This document shows positions 60,812 through 64,000 of a stretch of 64,000 bases of DNA, in pieces. Below the pieces are notes generated by a model. That model was not told the origin of the DNA. It saw only the letters and a program-made list of their open reading frames with translations, and did no database searches. Origin of the DNA: Corbicula japonica (taxonomy: Eukaryota > Mollusca > Bivalvia > Venerida > Cyrenidae); assembly GCA_038501625.1 (NCBI GenBank), contig JAZAYU010000009.1, positions 2,542,001-2,606,000 on the forward strand. Reading direction: 5' to 3'. Within the stretch, counting starts at the first letter, position 1. Every line of letters begins with the position of its first letter. The translations under genes and the position numbers were made by a program.

Positions 60812-61256
60812 TAAAACCGTGCGGGTGTCCGATTCACAGCAAAAACAAGCTTGGGTGTATGGAGAACCCTGCTGTTGTACGATTCTACCCACAAAATAAA
60901 AAGAAGCTTGATTTTATGAAGAACCCTGCGGTTGTCCGAGTTTTACCCACACAATAAAAAGAAGCTTGGTTTTATGAAGAACGCTGCGGTTATCCGATTT
61001 CATCCTCACAGCAAAAAGAAGCTTGGTTTTAATAAAGGACACTGATTATATCTAATTTCACATACACAGCAAATAAAGAAGCTTGGTTTTATATAGGACC
61101 CTGCGGTTGTCCGCTTCTACACACAGAGCAAAAAGAAGCTTGGTTTTATGGAGAACCCTGCGGTTGTCCGATTCTACCCACACAGCAAAAATAAGCTTGG
61201 TTTTATGGAGAACCCTGCGGTTGTCCGATCCCACCCACATAGCACAAGGAAGCTTG
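60812..61256 (+). repeat. 57 bp minisatellite with AAGCTTGGTTTTAT unit
   Basis: AAGCTT recurs at 60847, 60904, 60962, 61019, 61079, 61136, 61193 and 61250. Each unit continues with GGAGAACCCTGCGGTTGTCC. Because 57 is a multiple of three, open frames appear on both strands with 19-residue repeats; I regard these as non-coding. Confidence 0.9.
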
Positions 61257-61859
61257 AAAGAGAATATTCTAGTTTAACTGTTGCACCAGATACATATTAA
61301 ACGTTGAAGTTGATAACATACATCCTATATTAAAAAAAACATTGAAAATAGTATATTTATTAATTTATTCCTATTACGCGCCATACTTTTCAACAAGATC
61401 AACTTTCTTACATTTGTATACAAATGCATATCGTTATAACATTGTTACAAAAACATTTTATTGAATGATTTTTAAACAGGTACGGTTATATACCTTTAAA
61501 ATGAGACGAAGTACTAGAGTTCATTCAAGTCTTCATCATCCAAATCGGAAATGAAGACCACAACAATTCATATCAATTTAAATGTCACTATAAAAGTCAG
61601 TGACGCGGTAAATATGGACATTTTGATAGCACTTTACTCATGAGGGTTTGAGAGTTAGGCTACACAATAATTAAATTGAAAACATTTTGCAATGAGAAAA
61701 CAAATTTCCTCGTTGTCGGTCTGGTCTAAAATTCGGCTCACTAACAATAAGTGACCAGACAGTTACAGGCTACTTGATTATTTAAGGACTCCAACATCTC
61801 CTTAATTTTAACAATGTTTTTATTAACCAATGATGATTTACTTAAGGTATCACTAAAGT

Positions 61860-62125
61860 TGCAAACGGCGAAAACTGGCTAAAATTTCCAAAATGAATTT
61901 TTGGGAAAATACAAATTGCCACTTAGATTTTTGTGAAGAAATGTATTTATCCAATATGTACTAAAGTTTGCAAGCTCAGTTAAGTCTAATTTATGTTCTA
62001 ATGAAAAAGCACACATTAAATCAAAAGAAAAAACATTTGCATGAGAACTTTGTAATTCATGAACAATATACCAAAAGAACTCATACATGAAATAAGTATA
62101 TGCTGGTCTACAATCATTAGTGCCA
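61860..62125 (+). repeat. Dispersed repeat, copy 2 (first copy at 25.44 kb)
   Basis: Same block as 25,440-25,740. The similarity ends at about the same point in both (after CCAATTCGTCAAAA), which suggests a defined element boundary on that side. Confidence 0.75.
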
Positions 62126-63890
62126 ATTCGTCAAAAAAATGTTAGGATTTTCAAAAAGTTCAAGGAAAACGTACTTTTCTTAATCCTAGAAAATTTAATG
62201 GGATATATTCATTTTAAAGATAATCAAGAGATAATTACTTATATACTTATCTACAACAATGTACCAAGCTTTCTTGCTATTACTTTGACTTCAGAATCAC
62301 GAAAATGCCTTTCTCAGTTAGCAGCTAAAAAGCAATACAAAGAAACTCGACGCTCATTCTGACATATATTTGTGTGCAATTCACCACATCATGAAATAAC
62401 GAAACTTGTTACTTATGAGAATAACAAGCTTTGTTTTGTAATTTAACGCACGTGTCTAAATGTTTGTATTTGCACATTCAACCTTAGATGTATAATGTTT
62501 AAGAAGAAAAGTTGTTAATAAACAACATACAATGTACTCTATTTTACTTTGAGAATCACAGGTCTCAAAATTATCTGGCGTGTTTTTATTTTCTTAATGT
62601 ATAGAAAACGAATTACAGCCTGTGCGTATGCAATTAATATAAATGTGCTACTTTTTTTCAAAGTCAGCATAAACCAAAGGTCAGGTATAATAGCATGCAT
62701 TAATTAAATGTACACGATTTATCTACGAAGTTGTAACATTTTCAGAAAACCGGGATTATATAAGTTTTAACGTTTACCCAAAGGGTTTCTTTGTCTTTTC
62801 ATCCTTTCGTGTGTTTTCACACTTAAGCGGACGAATATTTAGAGTGTTTTTTTAATTTATATATTTTAATGCCATTGATTTATTGTACTACTGATTTATA
62901 AGATTCATAGCAAACTTGTGGTTTTAACATATTGCCATTTAATATTATATTGATAATAAATGCCACACGTTATTAACAATATTAAATATCCGAGTGATTT
63001 CAAAGTGTACCATCATTATGAAACAAGGGGAAAAAAGAGAACATATAAAACTAATTAATATTGCAATGAATGGATCATTACGTTATGTTTCACTCATTTG
63101 CCCTATATGACTCCTTGTTATGATATGTAACACATTTTTCATCCCGAATTATACCCCGCCTCTCATTACTAACACGTGCTATTGAACTATTGCTAATGAG
63201 TGTAACTTCCTTTGAACGGTTTAAAGGATGCCAAGATTTCACAAATTGGCGTTGTATGTACAGGAAGATCAACAAGAAGCCGGGTTTTTATTACTGTTTT
63301 TATTTATACAACGTCGTGGACCAGGCCGATGAACAGCGATTCTTGCTTGCTGAATTTGTGTGGTTTTAAGTGTGTTTGTATAGACCGGCGACGTATTTTT
63401 CTGAAAAAGCATACTGTCTAGTAATATTGAACAAAGGATTGCATATATATTTATCTACGGAATATTTACGATCAATGTGTTTATTTATGTGAAGCAGAAG
63501 AATAAGGTATAGACTAGTATCAAAGAGTGAAGGTGTAAAAAGTTCAAAGTTCCATTCATAAATAAGTGAAATATGCACAATCATTTTAATATCATATTTA
63601 CTTTGGAAAAATGTTAATCTTAGAAGTATGACAGGAAATGCTGGAACAGAAACACCTTACGGAGAAGGGAAGTTCTGAGGAAAAAAAATGATTGAATTTA
63701 TTTCGAATTCAAGGTTTGAGCACATAAAACACAGTTTGAGAAATGTTGTAACATGAAAGTTTCTTCGGTGTTCAACAATCACTTGTTCATGCAAATTGTA
63801 TATTTGCCGCTATAGTTTTGTCAATAATAATAAGATATCAATTAATAAAAATAGAGAACTCTGAAAAAATCTAACTCATGTTGTATGTAC
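62126..63890. other. AT-rich intergenic, nothing identified
   Basis: Short frames only, no repeats of note before the hairpin MITE at 63,893. Confidence 0.5.
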
Positions 63891-63892
63891 TA

Positions 63893-64000
63893 TGCCCAAG
63901 ATTATAACATTGAGCATGGAAACCAGTCTCCAATCTCAAGTATCTGATCGGCCGAAATGGCGACCAGTCGCCATTTCACCCAATCAAATGCTTGAGATTT
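63893..64000. mobile_element. Hairpin MITE, copy 8, cut by the window end
   Basis: GCCCAAGATTATAACATTGA through GGCGACCAGTCGCCATTTCA to GCTTGAGATTT, where the window stops within the right arm. Confidence 0.88.

Overview
The window is nuclear DNA from an animal, most likely a bivalve mollusc. It is AT-rich and gene-poor, has spliceosomal introns, and is packed with short non-autonomous transposons, foldback hairpins and minisatellites. Two genes are well supported, both on the minus strand. The bivalve call rests on an NLR-like receptor of a type I know from bivalve genomes, a protostome-like noggin, and several repeat families that look like those of venerid clams. The repeat comparison is from memory and was not checked by search.

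Layout. 1-9,650: repeats only, including a 0.8 kb inverted-repeat element (3692-4506), several small MITEs, and a ~174 bp tandem repeat near 7 kb that is split by a dispersed element. 9,811-15,198 (minus): a four-exon gene for a cytosolic NLR-like protein of about 1,260 residues, with a Cys-rich N-terminal domain, a DZIP3/HEPN-like helical domain, a coiled coil, a NACHT ATPase and leucine-rich repeats. 16,351-19,384: two ~0.7 kb non-autonomous DNA elements (one pogo/Tigger-like with a TA duplication) and a C-rich tract. 20,257-21,914 (plus): a broken, unrecognised gene interrupted by a long hairpin. 22,381-24,162: an almost complete mariner element whose transposase has one frameshift and one apparent GT-AG intron. 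25,008-26,794: a 1.8 kb segment bounded by perfect 23 bp inverted repeats. 29,700-31,340 (minus): a heavily decayed LINE reverse transcriptase. 31,436-32,347 (minus): two weak candidate exons. 32,650-35,434: a ~68 bp minisatellite and a nine-copy 41 bp minisatellite. 40,358-41,095 (minus): an intronless coding sequence for the secreted BMP antagonist noggin. 41,115-64,000: repeats and sequence in which I see no gene.

The most striking non-coding feature is a near-palindromic hairpin MITE of about 110-155 bp that occurs eight times (8.1, 8.8, 27.1, 43.1, 54.8, 58.2, 60.2 and 63.9 kb). The two real genes have unrelated roles (innate immune sensing and BMP signalling), and nothing suggests they act together.
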